NCBI RefSeq assembly: GCF_015352955.1
Contig: NZ_JACYOX010000001.1
Coordinates: 310,001-374,000, forward strand
Origin: Noviherbaspirillum soli
GTDB taxonomy: Bacteria; Pseudomonadota; Gammaproteobacteria; Burkholderiales; Burkholderiaceae_D
Direction of reading: 5' to 3'
Length of the DNA stretch: 64,000 bases
The position numbers were made by a program, and so were the translations under genes. A model generated the notes under the pieces. The model did no database searches, was not told the DNA's origin, and saw only the letters and a list, made by a program, of their open reading frames with translations. This document shows, piece by piece, positions 8,826-19,049 of the stretch. How positions within the stretch are numbered: position 1 is the stretch's first letter; the number at the start of each line of letters is the position of its first letter.

Positions 8826-9311
8826 ATGCCGGATCTCAACCTTGACGCCGCCGACCTGCGCATCCTGCGCCTGCTCCAGGAAGACAGCGCGCAGAGCAAT
8901 GTGGAACTGGCCGGGCGCATCAACCTGTCGCCTTCGCCGACCCTGGCGCGGGTGCGCAGCCTGGAAGCGCGCGGCGTGATTTCGCGCTATGTCGCGCTGG
9001 CCGATCCGCATGCGCTGGGCCTGAAGGTCAATGTGTTCATCCAGGTCAGCCTGGAAAAGCAGGAAGCCGGCGCGCTGGCGCGCTTCGAGCAGGAAGTCAG
9101 CCGTTTCGACGAGGTGATGGAGGTCTACCTGATGACCGGGGACGCCGATTACCTGCTGCGCATCGTGGTGCCCGACATCCAGGCGCTGGAGCGCTTCATC
9201 CTCGACCATCTGACCCGCATTCCGGGCATCAAGAACATCCGCTCCAGCTTCGCGCTGAAGCAGGTCAAGTACAAGACCGCGCTGCCGCTGGAGCATGCCG
9301 GCGCCAGGTAG
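8826..9311 (+). CDS. Lrp/AsnC family transcriptional regulator
   Basis: A 161-residue regulator with an N-terminal winged helix ([19 protein letters not shown], recognition helix near [19 protein letters not shown]) and a C-terminal RAM/AsnC ligand domain ending in [17 protein letters not shown] and [17 protein letters not shown]. Such proteins sense amino acids and form octamers. It is divergent from the E1 gene with a 132-base gap, so it probably controls that gene and itself. The effector cannot be deduced; methionine or another 2-oxoacid-yielding amino acid would fit the context. Confidence 0.92.
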   Translation: MPDLNLDAADLRILRLLQEDSAQSNVELAGRINLSPSPTLARVRSLEARGVISRYVALADPHALGLKVNVFIQVSLEKQEAGALARFEQEVSRFDEVMEVYLMTGDADYLLRIVVPDIQALERFILDHLTRIPGIKNIRSSFALKQVKYKTALPLEHAGAR

Positions 9312-9412
9312 CGATCGCCCTGCCGGTTCTTGACCCATCTCAAGCGCGGCTGGCGGCGCAGCCAGCACAGTAGGCCAGTAGGCGGCATGCAGACGCCGCA
9401 AGGAGAGAGACG

Positions 9413-9862
9413 ATGGAACAGGCTGCGCACGACTTCATCGTAGAAATTCTCGACCAGTGCCAGGACCTGGCGCTGGCCACCATCCGGCCCGACGGTTATC
9501 CCCAGGCCACCACGGTCAGCTATGCCCATGACGGGCTGACGATCTATATCGGCGTGGGCCACCAGAGCCAGAAGGCCGCCAACATCCGCGCCTGCGACAA
9601 GGTGTCGTTCACCGTCACCGCGCCGTATGCAGAATGGAGCCAGATCCGGGGGCTGTCGGCAGCGGCCAACGCCCGCATCCTCGAGAAGCCGGAAGAGATC
9701 GAACGGGCCGGCGCCTGCCTGCTCAGGCGTTTTCCGCAGGTCGGGCAATGGGCGGACGCAGCCCGCAGCGGCGCGGTGCTGCTGCTGGAAATACGGCCGC
9801 GACTGATCTCGCTGCTGGACTACCGCAAGGGTTTTGGCCATACCGAACTGGTCAGCGCATGA
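9413..9862 (+). CDS. Pyridoxamine 5'-phosphate oxidase-fold (FMN split-barrel) protein
   Basis: A 149-residue single-domain protein with the split-barrel pattern: LDQCQDLALATIRPDGYPQATTVSYAHDG at residues 14-42 and KAANIRACDKVSFTVTAPY further on. Such proteins bind FMN, F420 or heme and reduce small molecules; most are uncharacterised. A strong AAGGAG lies upstream of ATG 9413. It precedes the acyltransferase gene by about 20 bases and may be cotranscribed with it. Confidence 0.82.
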   Translation: MEQAAHDFIVEILDQCQDLALATIRPDGYPQATTVSYAHDGLTIYIGVGHQSQKAANIRACDKVSFTVTAPYAEWSQIRGLSAAANARILEKPEEIERAGACLLRRFPQVGQWADAARSGAVLLLEIRPRLISLLDYRKGFGHTELVSA

Positions 9863-9881
9863 GCTTCCTTGCGGAGCGGCG

Positions 9882-10670
9882 GTGAACTGCGCGGCCGACC
9901 GCGACCGGGCTACGACGCTGCCACGGCAGCGCGGGCCTGGCCGGCTGGCTGCCTGCCTGTACGGCGCTTATGCGTGGGCCGCGTTCGCGCTGATCTTGCT
10001 GGCCTTCGGCACGGCAATCGTTGCGCTGCGAAGGCCGGCGCGGTCACGGCCGGTGGCGCGCGCCGGCTGCCGGCTGCTGTTCCGGCTGCTGGGCATGCCG
10101 CTGTCGGCGCATGGCCTGGACCGGCTGCCGCCGGCTTCGCAACGCCATCTGCTGCTGGTCAACCACAGCAGTTTTCTGGATGGCCTGGCGCTGATGGCGA
10201 TGCTGCCGGCGCGTCCCGGCTATGCCTTCGTGGTGCGCCAGCAGTTCCGCATCCAGAGTGTGCTGTGCCCGCTGCTGCATGCGCTGGGCACGGTGGTGCT
10301 GGCCCCGTCCAGCGCCGGCAGCCATGCCGGCAATGCGGCGCGCATCGCCCATGCACTGCGGCGGCGCGGCAACCTGATCGTGTTTCCGGAGGCCGGCTTC
10401 GTGCCGGAGCCGGGTCTGCGGCGCTTCCACAGCGGCGCATTCGTCACGGCGGCGCAGGCCGGCTGCCCGCTGGTGGTGGCCGGCCTGCGCGGCGCCCGGG
10501 AGGTGCTGCGGCCGCGCGGCTGGCTGCCGCGCCGGGCGGCGCTGACACTGGAGATCGGTCCGATGCTGCAGCCCGGCCGCGAGGACATCGGACCGTCCAT
10601 GCGCACCGCGCGCCAGGCGATGCTGGCGTTGACAGGAGAGCCGGACATGGCCGGGCAGACACAGCGCTGA
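9882..10670 (+). CDS. Lysophospholipid acyltransferase (PlsC-like)
   Basis: About 262 residues. The acyltransferase motif NHSSFLD (H95, D100) and the later FPEAGF block, the equivalent of FPEGT, identify the PlsC/LPLAT family, which moves acyl chains to lysophospholipids at the inner membrane. An N-terminal hydrophobic helix (AWAAFALILLAFGTAIVAL) precedes them. GTG 9882 is preferred because GGAG (9873-9876) lies five bases before it; the frame is open up to 9834, inside the preceding gene. The replacement of Gly-Thr by Ala-Gly in the FPE motif is a small departure from the norm. Confidence 0.82.
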   Translation: MNCAADRDRATTLPRQRGPGRLAACLYGAYAWAAFALILLAFGTAIVALRRPARSRPVARAGCRLLFRLLGMPLSAHGLDRLPPASQRHLLLVNHSSFLDGLALMAMLPARPGYAFVVRQQFRIQSVLCPLLHALGTVVLAPSSAGSHAGNAARIAHALRRRGNLIVFPEAGFVPEPGLRRFHSGAFVTAAQAGCPLVVAGLRGAREVLRPRGWLPRRAALTLEIGPMLQPGREDIGPSMRTARQAMLALTGEPDMAGQTQR

Positions 10671-10821
10671 GCGCCCGTCGCCGCCATGCCGGGCCGCTTG
10701 ACTTACATCAACCGCAGCGGCCATGCGCGGTGCGAACCTTGCTGCGTCGCGGGCTACCCTCAGTGCACCGCTCCCGCTGCGACTGTCCGGTTTCGCCGCC
10801 TCAATACACCAGCAAGAAAGC

Positions 10822-11547
10822 ATGACCAACCCCGACACCGAGCGCCAGGCCGTGTTCACGCTGCAGGGCGTGGCCAAGACCTACACCATGGGCGAGTTGC
10901 AGGTGCAGGCGCTCAAGCCCACCGACCTTGCGCTGTACGACGGCGAGCTGGTGGTGCTGCTTGGCGCCTCGGGAAGCGGCAAGTCCACCCTGCTCAACAT
11001 CATCGGCGGGCTGGACCTGCCCAGCGCCGGGACGCTGCGCTACGGCGCGCTCGACCTGTCGGCCGCCGACGACGCCACCCTGACCCGCTTCCGGCGCCAC
11101 CATGTCGGCTTCGTGTTCCAGTTCTACAACCTGATCCCCAGCCTGACCGCGCTGGAAAACGTGCAGCTGGTCACCGAGATCAGCGACCGTCCTATGGACG
11201 CCGCCGAGGCGCTGGCGCTGGTGGGCCTGGGCGAGCGGCTGGACCATTTCCCGGCCCAGCTGTCCGGCGGCGAGCAGCAGCGGGTGGCCATCGCCCGCGC
11301 CATTGCGAAGCGGCCCGACATCCTGCTGTGCGACGAACCAACGGGCGCGCTGGACTACCAGACCGGCCGCATCGTGCTCGACGTGCTGGACCGCATCAAC
11401 CGCGAGTTCGGCACCACCACCGTGGTCATCACCCACAACGCGGCGATCGCCTCGCTGGCGCACCGGGTGGTGCACATCGGCAGCGGCAGCATCACCCATA
11501 TCGAGGTCAACGCGACCCGGCTGTCGGCGGAGCAGATCGCATGGTGA
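10822..11547 (+). CDS. ABC transporter ATP-binding protein (MacB/LolD type)
   Basis: A 241-residue ATPase. It has Walker [10 protein letters not shown] near residue 48, the Q-loop in [17 protein letters not shown], the signature [14 protein letters not shown], Walker [13 protein letters not shown] and the H-loop VVITHN. The LIPxLTxxEN stretch is typical of ATPases that pair with FtsX-like permeases (LolD, MacB, DevA). ATG 10822 starts the conserved part; the frame is open further upstream without family similarity. Its stop overlaps the permease start, so the two subunits are coupled. Confidence 0.93.
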   Translation: MTNPDTERQAVFTLQGVAKTYTMGELQVQALKPTDLALYDGELVVLLGASGSGKSTLLNIIGGLDLPSAGTLRYGALDLSAADDATLTRFRRHHVGFVFQFYNLIPSLTALENVQLVTEISDRPMDAAEALALVGLGERLDHFPAQLSGGEQQRVAIARAIAKRPDILLCDEPTGALDYQTGRIVLDVLDRINREFGTTTVVITHNAAIASLAHRVVHIGSGSITHIEVNATRLSAEQIAW

Positions 11548-13916
11548 TGCCGGCCTTCATCCACGCGCTGGACCGCAAGCTGCTGCGCGACCTGTGGCGC
11601 ATGCGCGGACAGGTGCTGGCGGTGGCCATGGTGGCGCTGTGCGGCATCGCCACCTTCGTCACCATGCGCGGCTCCTACGAGGCGCTGCTCTCGGCGCAGC
11701 AGGCCTATTACGAGCGTTATCGCTTTGCCGATGTGTTTGCCAGCGTGCGCCGCGCGCCGCTGAACATTATCAGCCGGGTGCAGGCCATTCCCGGCGTCAG
11801 CGAAGCCCAGGGCCGGGTCGTGTTCGATGCCTCGCTCGACGTGCCGGGGCTGGAAGAGCCGGCGAGCGGGCGGCTGGTGTCGCTGGCGCCGGACGGCGCC
11901 GGCCTGAACCGGGTGCACCTGCGCTCGGGCCGGCTGCCAGGCACGGTCAGCCGCAATGAAGTGCTGGTCAGCGAAGCCTTTTCCGGCGCCAACCGGCTGC
12001 GTCCGGGCGACACGCTGGGCGCGATCATCAACGGCCGGCGCGAGCGCCTGCGCATCGTCGGCATCGCGATCTCGCCGGAATATGTCAACGAGATCAAGGG
12101 CAACAGCTTTCCCGACAACCGCCGCTTCGGCGTGCTGTGGATGGACCGCGACGCGCTGGCCGGCGCGCTGGCCATGCGCGACGGCATCAATGACATCACG
12201 GTCACGCTGGCGCCGCATGCCAGCGAGCAGCAGGTGATCGCCGAACTGGACCGGCTGCTGGCGCCCTACGGCGCGATCGGCGCCTATGGCCGCAGCGAGC
12301 AGCTGTCGCATAATTTCCTGGCCAACGAGCTGGCCCAGAGCCGGGTCAGCTCGACCGTCCTGCCCGCGATCTTCCTCGCCGTGGCGGCCTTCCTGATCCA
12401 TAACGTGCTGCTTCGGCTGACCACGCTGCAGCGGGCCCAGATCGGCCTCCTGAAGAGCTTCGGCTACAGCCGGCTGGCCGTCAGCCTGCACTACATGAAG
12501 TTCGCGCTGTGGACCGTGATGACCGGCGGCATGGGCGGCATTGCGGTCGGGGCCTGGCTCGGGCATGGGCTGGCGCGGGTGTACGCGCACTTCTATCATT
12601 TCCCGCAGCTGTCGTTCGCGCTGTCGGGTTTTGCAGTTGCCGCGGCGCTGTCGATTGCCGCGCTGTCGGCGGTGGCCGGCGCGCTGCTGGCGGCGCGCCG
12701 GGTGGTGACGCTGTCGCCGGCCGAGTCCATGCGGCCGGAAGCGCCAGCGCGGTTCCGGCCGGGGCCGCTGGAACGGCTGGGCCTGCAGCGCTGGATTGCG
12801 CTGCCGGTGCGCATGGTGCTGCGCAACCTGGAACGCAAGCCGGCCAAGAGCCTGCTGTCCATCCTCGGCCTGGCGTCGGCGCTGGCGCTGGTGATCACCG
12901 GGCAGTACACCTTCGATGCGCTCAACGAGATCGTGCGGGTGCAGTTCCGGGTGGCGCAGCGCGACGACGTCACGCTGTCCTTCAACGAGCCGCGCGACTG
13001 GTCGATTGCCTACAACCTGGCCGCGCTGCCCGGCGTGCTGCGGGTCGAGCCGTTCCGCTCGGCGGCGGTGACGATGCGCTTTCGCCATCGCAGCAAGCGC
13101 ACCGCGATCATCGCGTTGCCGCCGCGGCGCGAGCTGCGCCGGGTGCTGGACGAGGACGAGCGCGCCATCGACCTGCCGCCCAGGGGTATCGTGCTGACCC
13201 GCATGCTGGCCGACACGCTCGGCATCGCCGAGGGCGAGCATCTTGAGATGGCCTTCATGGAAGGCCAGCGGCAGCGCGCCGAGACGCCGGTGGCGCGCAT
13301 CATCGACGAGCCGATCGGCATGCTGTCGTACATGGATGCGCGGGCGATGGCGGCGCTGGCGCAGGAGCCGCTGCTGGCCTCGGGCGCCTTCCTGGCGGTC
13401 GACCCGAAAAGCCAGGGCACGCTGTACCGGCAGCTCAAGACCGTGCCGGCGATCCGCAGCGTCAGCCTGAGGGAGGCGACGCTGCAGAGTTTTTTGTCGA
13501 CGGTGGCGGAGAACATGCGCATCAATACCGTGGTGCTGGTCAGCTTCGCCTGCATCATTGCGCTGGGCGTGGTCTACAACGCCACCCGCATCGCGCTGTC
13601 GGAACAGGCGATCGAACTGGCCAGCCTGCGCATTCTCGGTTTCACCACTGCCGAAGTGGCTGCGATGCTGCTGGGCCAGCAGGCGGCGCTGACCCTGGCC
13701 TCGCTGCCGCTGGGCTGCCTGCTCGGCTACGCCCTGGCGGCGCTGCTGTCGGAATTGCTGAGCCAGGACCTGTTTCGCATTCCGCTGGTGGTCAGCCATC
13801 GAACCTTCCTGCTGTCGATCGGCGTGGTGCTGGCCGCCGCCGCCGTGGCCAGCGCCCTGGTCTGGCGCAAGGTGCGCCGGCTGGACCTGATCGAAGTACT
13901 CAAGACCCGGGAGTAA
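11541..13916 (+). CDS. ABC transporter permease with two FtsX domains
   Basis: A 791-residue permease. There is one membrane segment near residues 20-40, a large periplasmic domain, an FtsX block ([27 protein letters not shown]...), then a second N-terminal membrane segment ([13 protein letters not shown]), a second periplasmic domain and a C-terminal FtsX block ([22 protein letters not shown]). The frame is open upstream to 10686, but the ATG at 11541, overlapping the ATPase stop, begins the family-like sequence. With the HlyD adaptor it should form a MacAB/DevBCA-like exporter that drives transport mechanically from the periplasm. The substrate is unknown. Confidence 0.9.
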   Translation: MVMPAFIHALDRKLLRDLWRMRGQVLAVAMVALCGIATFVTMRGSYEALLSAQQAYYERYRFADVFASVRRAPLNIISRVQAIPGVSEAQGRVVFDASLDVPGLEEPASGRLVSLAPDGAGLNRVHLRSGRLPGTVSRNEVLVSEAFSGANRLRPGDTLGAIINGRRERLRIVGIAISPEYVNEIKGNSFPDNRRFGVLWMDRDALAGALAMRDGINDITVTLAPHASEQQVIAELDRLLAPYGAIGAYGRSEQLSHNFLANELAQSRVSSTVLPAIFLAVAAFLIHNVLLRLTTLQRAQIGLLKSFGYSRLAVSLHYMKFALWTVMTGGMGGIAVGAWLGHGLARVYAHFYHFPQLSFALSGFAVAAALSIAALSAVAGALLAARRVVTLSPAESMRPEAPARFRPGPLERLGLQRWIALPVRMVLRNLERKPAKSLLSILGLASALALVITGQYTFDALNEIVRVQFRVAQRDDVTLSFNEPRDWSIAYNLAALPGVLRVEPFRSAAVTMRFRHRSKRTAIIALPPRRELRRVLDEDERAIDLPPRGIVLTRMLADTLGIAEGEHLEMAFMEGQRQRAETPVARIIDEPIGMLSYMDARAMAALAQEPLLASGAFLAVDPKSQGTLYRQLKTVPAIRSVSLREATLQSFLSTVAENMRINTVVLVSFACIIALGVVYNATRIALSEQAIELASLRILGFTTAEVAAMLLGQQAALTLASLPLGCLLGYALAALLSELLSQDLFRIPLVVSHRTFLLSIGVVLAAAAVASALVWRKVRRLDLIEVLKTRE

Positions 13917-13922
13917 CACTGC

Positions 13923-15179
13923 ATGGAGTCCCGCACCCTGATCAAGGCAGCGCCGGCGCCGGCTGCGGCGCCGGCCAGGCCATCGACTGCCAGGGCCGCG
14001 CCCGGCCGCAAGCGCATGGCCTTCATCGTGCTGGCGCTGCTGGCGCTCGGCCTGCTCGGCTGGCTGCTGTTCGCGCCGGCGCCGCTGGCGACCGAACTGG
14101 CCACCGTCAGAACCGGGCCGATGCAGGTGGCCGTGAGCAACCAGGGCCAGGTCCGCATCCACGACAAGTACGTGCTGGCCGCGCCGGTGGCGGGCCGCCT
14201 GGCGCGCAGCGCGCTGGACGACGGCGACCCGGTGCGCCAGGGCCAGGTGCTGGCCACGCTGTATCCGACGCCGATGGACCCGCGCCAGCGCGAGCAGGCG
14301 CAGGCGCGGCTGGAGTCGGCGCGGGCGCTGGTGCGCGAGGCGGAGATGCGGGTGCAGCGCAGCGCCAGCGACCTGGCCCTGGCCGCCAGCGAGCGCAGCC
14401 GGGTCGAACGCCTGGTGGCCGAGAAGTTCGTCTCGCCGCAGGCGATGGAAAAGGCCCGGTCTGCCGAGGCGGCGGCGCGGGCCGAGGCCGACGCCGCCCG
14501 CGCCCGCTCGCAGGCGGCGCAGGGTGACGTGCGCGCCGCCCAGGCTGCGCTGATCGCCGCCGACGCGGCCGCCGACCAGCGCGGCCAGCAGCCCCTGCCG
14601 CTGGCCTCTCCGGTGGATGGCTACGTGCTGAAGGTGCATGAAAAGAGCGAGCGCATCGTCGCCGCCGGCACGCCGTTGGTGTCGGTCGGCAATCCGGCCG
14701 ACTACGAGATCGTGGTCGACGTGCTGTCCACCGACGCGGTGCGCATCAGGCCGGGCCAGACCATGTGGCTGGACGACTGGGGCGGCGGCCAGTCGCTGCG
14801 CGCCACGGTGCGCCTGGTCGAGCCGGTGGCCTTCACCAAGGTGTCGGCGCTGGGCGTGGAGGAACAGCGGGTCAATGTGATCGCCACGCCGGTCGATGCG
14901 CTGGGGCCGCTGGGCGACGGCTACCGGGTCGAGGCGCGCGTCGTCACCTGGGAAGCCGGGCGGGTGCGCAAGACGCCCGGCAGCAGCCTGTTCCGGGTCG
15001 GCGACGCCTGGCATGTTTTCGCGGTGGAAGACGGCCGCATCCGCGAGCGCACGGTCAGGATAGGCCAGCGCAACCAGGACGAGGCGCAGGTGCTGGATGG
15101 GCTGGCGGAAGGCGAGCAGGTGGTGAGGTTTCCGAATAACCAGATGAAGGACGGGATGCGGGTTCAACCCTTGCGCTGA
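13923..15179 (+). CDS. HlyD/MacA-type periplasmic adaptor of the ABC exporter
   Basis: A 418-residue adaptor: a Pro/Ala-rich cytoplasmic leader, a membrane anchor at about 34-53 (FIVLALLALGLLGWLLF), a lipoyl-like half (VAGRLARSALDDGDPVRQGQVLATL), a long Ala/Arg-rich coiled coil at about 110-215, the second lipoyl half (PLPLASPVDGYVLKVHEKSERIV) and a beta-barrel/membrane-proximal end. It starts six bases after the permease stop. No outer-membrane factor gene is adjacent; the one at 19759 belongs to the RND set but could be shared. Confidence 0.9.
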   Translation: MESRTLIKAAPAPAAAPARPSTARAAPGRKRMAFIVLALLALGLLGWLLFAPAPLATELATVRTGPMQVAVSNQGQVRIHDKYVLAAPVAGRLARSALDDGDPVRQGQVLATLYPTPMDPRQREQAQARLESARALVREAEMRVQRSASDLALAASERSRVERLVAEKFVSPQAMEKARSAEAAARAEADAARARSQAAQGDVRAAQAALIAADAAADQRGQQPLPLASPVDGYVLKVHEKSERIVAAGTPLVSVGNPADYEIVVDVLSTDAVRIRPGQTMWLDDWGGGQSLRATVRLVEPVAFTKVSALGVEEQRVNVIATPVDALGPLGDGYRVEARVVTWEAGRVRKTPGSSLFRVGDAWHVFAVEDGRIRERTVRIGQRNQDEAQVLDGLAEGEQVVRFPNNQMKDGMRVQPLR

Positions 15180-15287
15180 AAGCCTTTGATCCGGGGCGAC
15201 GACGCCGCCTGCCGCATAGCGCACAATGCGGCCTGCCCCGACCGGCATGCCGCCGGAACGGGCGCCTTTGCCGCACAGGCCGTACCG

Positions 15288-16241
15288 ATGCCCGATTCCG
15301 ACCATTCCAGCAACCGCACGCTTCCATCCGGCGCACATCGTGGCGCTGCGCACCGCCTGCGCCGCGCCGCCGGCACGCTGTTTGGCCTGGCCCTGGTTGC
15401 GCTGGCGCTGTGGGGACTGCACGGCATGCTCAAGGAAAGCAGCCCGCAGGACATCGCCGCTGCGCTGCGCGCCCTGGGCAGGGAGCAATTGGCGCTCGCG
15501 CTGGGCTGCCTGCTGCTGGCCTACCTGGCGCTGACCTGTTATGACCTGCTGAGCCTGCGCTGGCTGGGCCGGCCGCAGCCGTGGCGCCGCAGCGCGCCGG
15601 TCACCGCCGCCGCCTTTGCGCTGGGCAATGTCTCGTTCAATGCGATGGTGGTGGCGGGCGGCGTGCGCTATGCCGGATTGCGGCCGCTGGGCCTGGCGCC
15701 GTCGGAGGTCGCCCGGATGGCGGTCTTCGCCAGCCTCGGTTTCTGGCTGGCCTATGCGACGCTGGGCGGCTTGCTGTTCGCCCTGGACCCGGTCAAGCCC
15801 TCGGTGCGGATTGCCGGCCTGCTGCTGCTGGCGCCGGCGACCTACCTGCTGCTGTCGCGCCGGCCGCGTACGCTGCGCCTGCGCGGCTTCGAGATGACGA
15901 CGCCGCCGCTGCCGCTGTGCGTCGGCCAGCTTGCCGCCGGGGTAACGGAACTGCTGGCGATTTCCAGCGTGCTGTGGCTGCTGCTGCCGGATGTTCCGGG
16001 CCTGAACTGGAGCCATTTCATGCAGGCTTTCCTGCTCGCCATCGTGGCCGGCAGCGCCAGCCAGGCGCCGGGCGGCCTGGGCGTATTCGATTCGGCCTTC
16101 CTGCTGCTGCTGCCCAAAGGCACCGACATGGCGCAGGCGGTGGCGGCGCTGCTGGCCTTTCGCGTGCTGTACTACCTGGTGCCGCTGTTCCTGGCGCTGG
16201 CGGGGCTGGCGCTGCGCCGGCTTATGCGGCGCCGGGGTTGA
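15288..16241 (+). CDS. Lysylphosphatidylglycerol synthase-like / UPF0104 (YbhN) membrane protein
   Basis: A 317-residue integral membrane protein with about eight hydrophobic segments. It has the UPF0104 features FALGNVSFNAMVVAGGVRYAGLRPLGL and GSASQAPGGLGVFDSAFLLLLP, the latter matching the PGGLGVFE motif of MprF flippase domains. In MprF the homologous part moves lipids across the bilayer; stand-alone members such as YbhN are poorly characterised. There is no aminoacyl-transferase domain. ATG 15288 is chosen over the upstream open frame because the preceding residues look non-coding. It lies 57 bases before the two-component genes. Confidence 0.85.
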   Translation: MPDSDHSSNRTLPSGAHRGAAHRLRRAAGTLFGLALVALALWGLHGMLKESSPQDIAAALRALGREQLALALGCLLLAYLALTCYDLLSLRWLGRPQPWRRSAPVTAAAFALGNVSFNAMVVAGGVRYAGLRPLGLAPSEVARMAVFASLGFWLAYATLGGLLFALDPVKPSVRIAGLLLLAPATYLLLSRRPRTLRLRGFEMTTPPLPLCVGQLAAGVTELLAISSVLWLLLPDVPGLNWSHFMQAFLLAIVAGSASQAPGGLGVFDSAFLLLLPKGTDMAQAVAALLAFRVLYYLVPLFLALAGLALRRLMRRRG

Positions 16242-16298
16242 ACCGATGCATTCCGGGCGACAACCTTTAGAATACAGGCTTCCTTCCGGAACATTTCC

Positions 16299-16970
16299 AT
16301 GCGCATTCTCCTAGCCGAAGACGACAACATGATAGGCGCCGCCGTGCGCGACGCGCTGCTGCAGGACGGCTACGTGGTCGACTGGCTGCGCGACGGCCCG
16401 CGCGCCGACGCCGCGCTGGCTGCCGGCGACTACGACCTGGTGCTGCTGGACCTGGGCCTGCCCGGCAAACAGGGGCTGGACATCCTGCGCGGCCTGCGCG
16501 CCCGCCGCAAGACGCTGCCGGTCATCATCATCACCGCCCGCGACGCGGTGGAATCCCGGGTCGCCGGGCTGGACGCCGGCGCCGACGACTACCTGGTCAA
16601 GCCGTTCGACCTCGACGAACTGGCCGCCCGCATCCGCTCCGCGCTGCGGCGCAGCGCCGGCCGCGCCGAGCCCGGCCTGCAGCTGGGCGGCGTCGCCCTC
16701 GACCTGGCGCGCCGCGGCGTGCAGCGCGACGGCGCGCCGGTCACGCTGTCGGCGCGGGAATACGCGATCGTCGAGGCGCTGGCGCTGCGGCCCGGCGCGA
16801 TCCTGTCGCGCGCCCAGCTGGAGGAAAGAATGTACGGCTGGGGCGAGGAGATCGAGAGCAATGCGGTGGAGGTGCATATCCATGCGATCCGCCGCAAGCT
16901 GGGCGCGGACTTCATCCGCAATGTGCGCGGCGTCGGCTATTACATTCCGCGTCCGGACGGCGCCGCATGA
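16299..16970 (+). CDS. OmpR/PhoB-family response regulator (QseB/PmrA-like)
   Basis: A 223-residue regulator. The receiver domain has the acidic pair (ED8-9), phospho-acceptor Asp51 in LLDLGLPG, TARD and Lys in DDYLVKPF. The C-terminal winged helix ends in NAVEVHIHAIRRKLGADFIRNVRGVGY, the OmpR-type recognition element. Its TGA overlaps the kinase ATG, so it is translationally coupled. The sequence style (GLPGKQGLDILRGLRAR) is that of the QseB/PmrA/BasR group, which often control envelope modification. Confidence 0.93.
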   Translation: MRILLAEDDNMIGAAVRDALLQDGYVVDWLRDGPRADAALAAGDYDLVLLDLGLPGKQGLDILRGLRARRKTLPVIIITARDAVESRVAGLDAGADDYLVKPFDLDELAARIRSALRRSAGRAEPGLQLGGVALDLARRGVQRDGAPVTLSAREYAIVEALALRPGAILSRAQLEERMYGWGEEIESNAVEVHIHAIRRKLGADFIRNVRGVGYYIPRPDGAA

Positions 16971-18309
16971 AGTCGCTGCGCGCCCGGCTTTCGGTGTTCC
17001 TGCTGGCGGCGGCGCTGCTGGCGGCCGGCGCCACCGGCCTCCTCACCTACCGCAACACGCTGCGCGAGAACGAGCAGCTGTTTGACTACCAGCTGCGCCA
17101 GACCGCGCTGTCGCTGCGCGACCAGGGCACGGCGGCCGGCCTGCCGCCGGCGCCCGGTCCGGGCGAGGAGGCGCCGTCGGTGGTGGCGCAGATCTGGACC
17201 ATGAACGGCACCACGCTCTACCTTTCCCATCCGGACAGCGGCCTGCCCGACCGCGCGGTGCTCGGTTTTTCCAATGTCGACGCCGGCAACCGCCGCTGGC
17301 GGGTCTACAGCATGGCCGCGCGCGGCCGCATCATCCAGGTTGCGCAGCCGCTGGAACTGCGGCGCGACCTGGCCGCCGCCGCCGCGCTGCGCAGCCTGCG
17401 TCCGCTCCTGATCTTCGCGCCGCTGATGGCGCTGCTGATCTGGCTGCTCGTCGACCGCGCCCTGCGGCCGGTGCAGCGGCTGGCGCTGGAAGTCAAGCGG
17501 CGCGACGCCGCCAGCCTGGAGCCGCTGCCGGAACACGACCTGCCGAGCGAGGTCGAGCCGGTGGCGCATGCGATCAATTCCCTGCTGGGCCGGCTGAAGC
17601 TGGCCTTCGACAGCCAGCGCGCTTTCGTTGCCGACGCCGCCCATGAGCTGCGCTCGCCGCTGACGGCGCTGACGCTGCAGCTGCAATTGCTGTCGCGCGC
17701 CAGCGATGCCGCTGGCCGGGAGGCGGCCGCCGCCCAGCTGCGCCAGGGGGTGGAGCGCGCCAGCCGGCTGATCGAGCAATTGCTGACAGCCGCCCGCACC
17801 GCGCCGGGCGAGGCGCCAACCACGCTGGCGCGGCTGGACCTGGCGGAGGCGGCGCGCCAGGCGCTGGCCGACGCCTGGCCGCAGGCCGAGGCGCGCCGCA
17901 TAGAACTTGCGCTGGACGCGCCGGCGCCGGTGGCGATCGGCGCCGATGCCGACTCATTGCGCATCCTCATGCGCAACCTCTTGGACAATGCGATACGCTA
18001 CACGCCACAGGGCGGCCAGGTGGCGGTGGGCGTCGCGCGGCGCGGCGAGGAAGCGCTGCTGACGGTGGACGACAACGGCCCCGGCATTCCCGCCGCGGAG
18101 CGCGACCGCGCATTCCAGCGCTTCTACCGGGGCCCGGCCCAGGCCGCCGACGCCGCCAGCACCGGCAGCGGTTTGGGCCTGGCGATCGTCGCCAATATTG
18201 CCGCCCGCCATGGCGCGCTGGTGGCGCTGGACGATGCGCCGCTGGGCGGCCTGCGGGTGGAAGTCCGGTTTCCGTTGCCGGCGCAACTGCACCCTTCTGG
18301 AGAATCCCG

Positions 18310-18313
<4 letters not shown>
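16967..18313 (+). CDS. Two-component sensor histidine kinase (QseC/PmrB-like)
   Basis: A 448-residue kinase. A membrane segment at residues about 7-27 and another near 148-168 bracket a roughly 115-residue periplasmic sensor. Then come HAMP-like sequence, the HisKA motif with His226 (ADAAHELRSPLTAL), the N box NLLDNAIRYTP and G boxes DDNGPGIP and GSGLGLAIV. It is the partner of the upstream regulator by a 4-base ATGA overlap, and its own stop overlaps the next gene start. The ligand is unknown. Confidence 0.93.
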
Positions 18314-18888
<575 letters not shown>

Positions 18889-18915
18889 GAAAGGACCCGG
18901 TCGACGCGCACCATC

Positions 18916-18957
18916 CGGCATCGGCTTGTGGCATGATGCCGCCGGGATATTTTTTTC
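18916..18957 (+). terminator. Terminator after the two-component/phosphatase operon
   Basis: CGGCATC (18916-18922) pairs with GATGCCG (18935-18941), followed after a short gap by a run of seven T (18951-18957). Placed 28 bases after the phosphatase stop. Confidence 0.6.
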
Positions 18958-19049
18958 GGAGAGCTGCAACAAAGTCGTGAGCACTCTGTCTCACGAGCTT
19001 ATTGCCTCGAAACAATACCGTTACTTCTTGCCTCTGAGGAAACCGTTTC

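Noticed and set aside
11355-16016. A 1553-codon open frame on the minus strand opposite the ABC exporter and YbhN-like genes
   Set aside because: It is a high-GC antisense shadow: Arg/Gln/His-rich low-complexity sequence without motifs, opposite well-supported genes.
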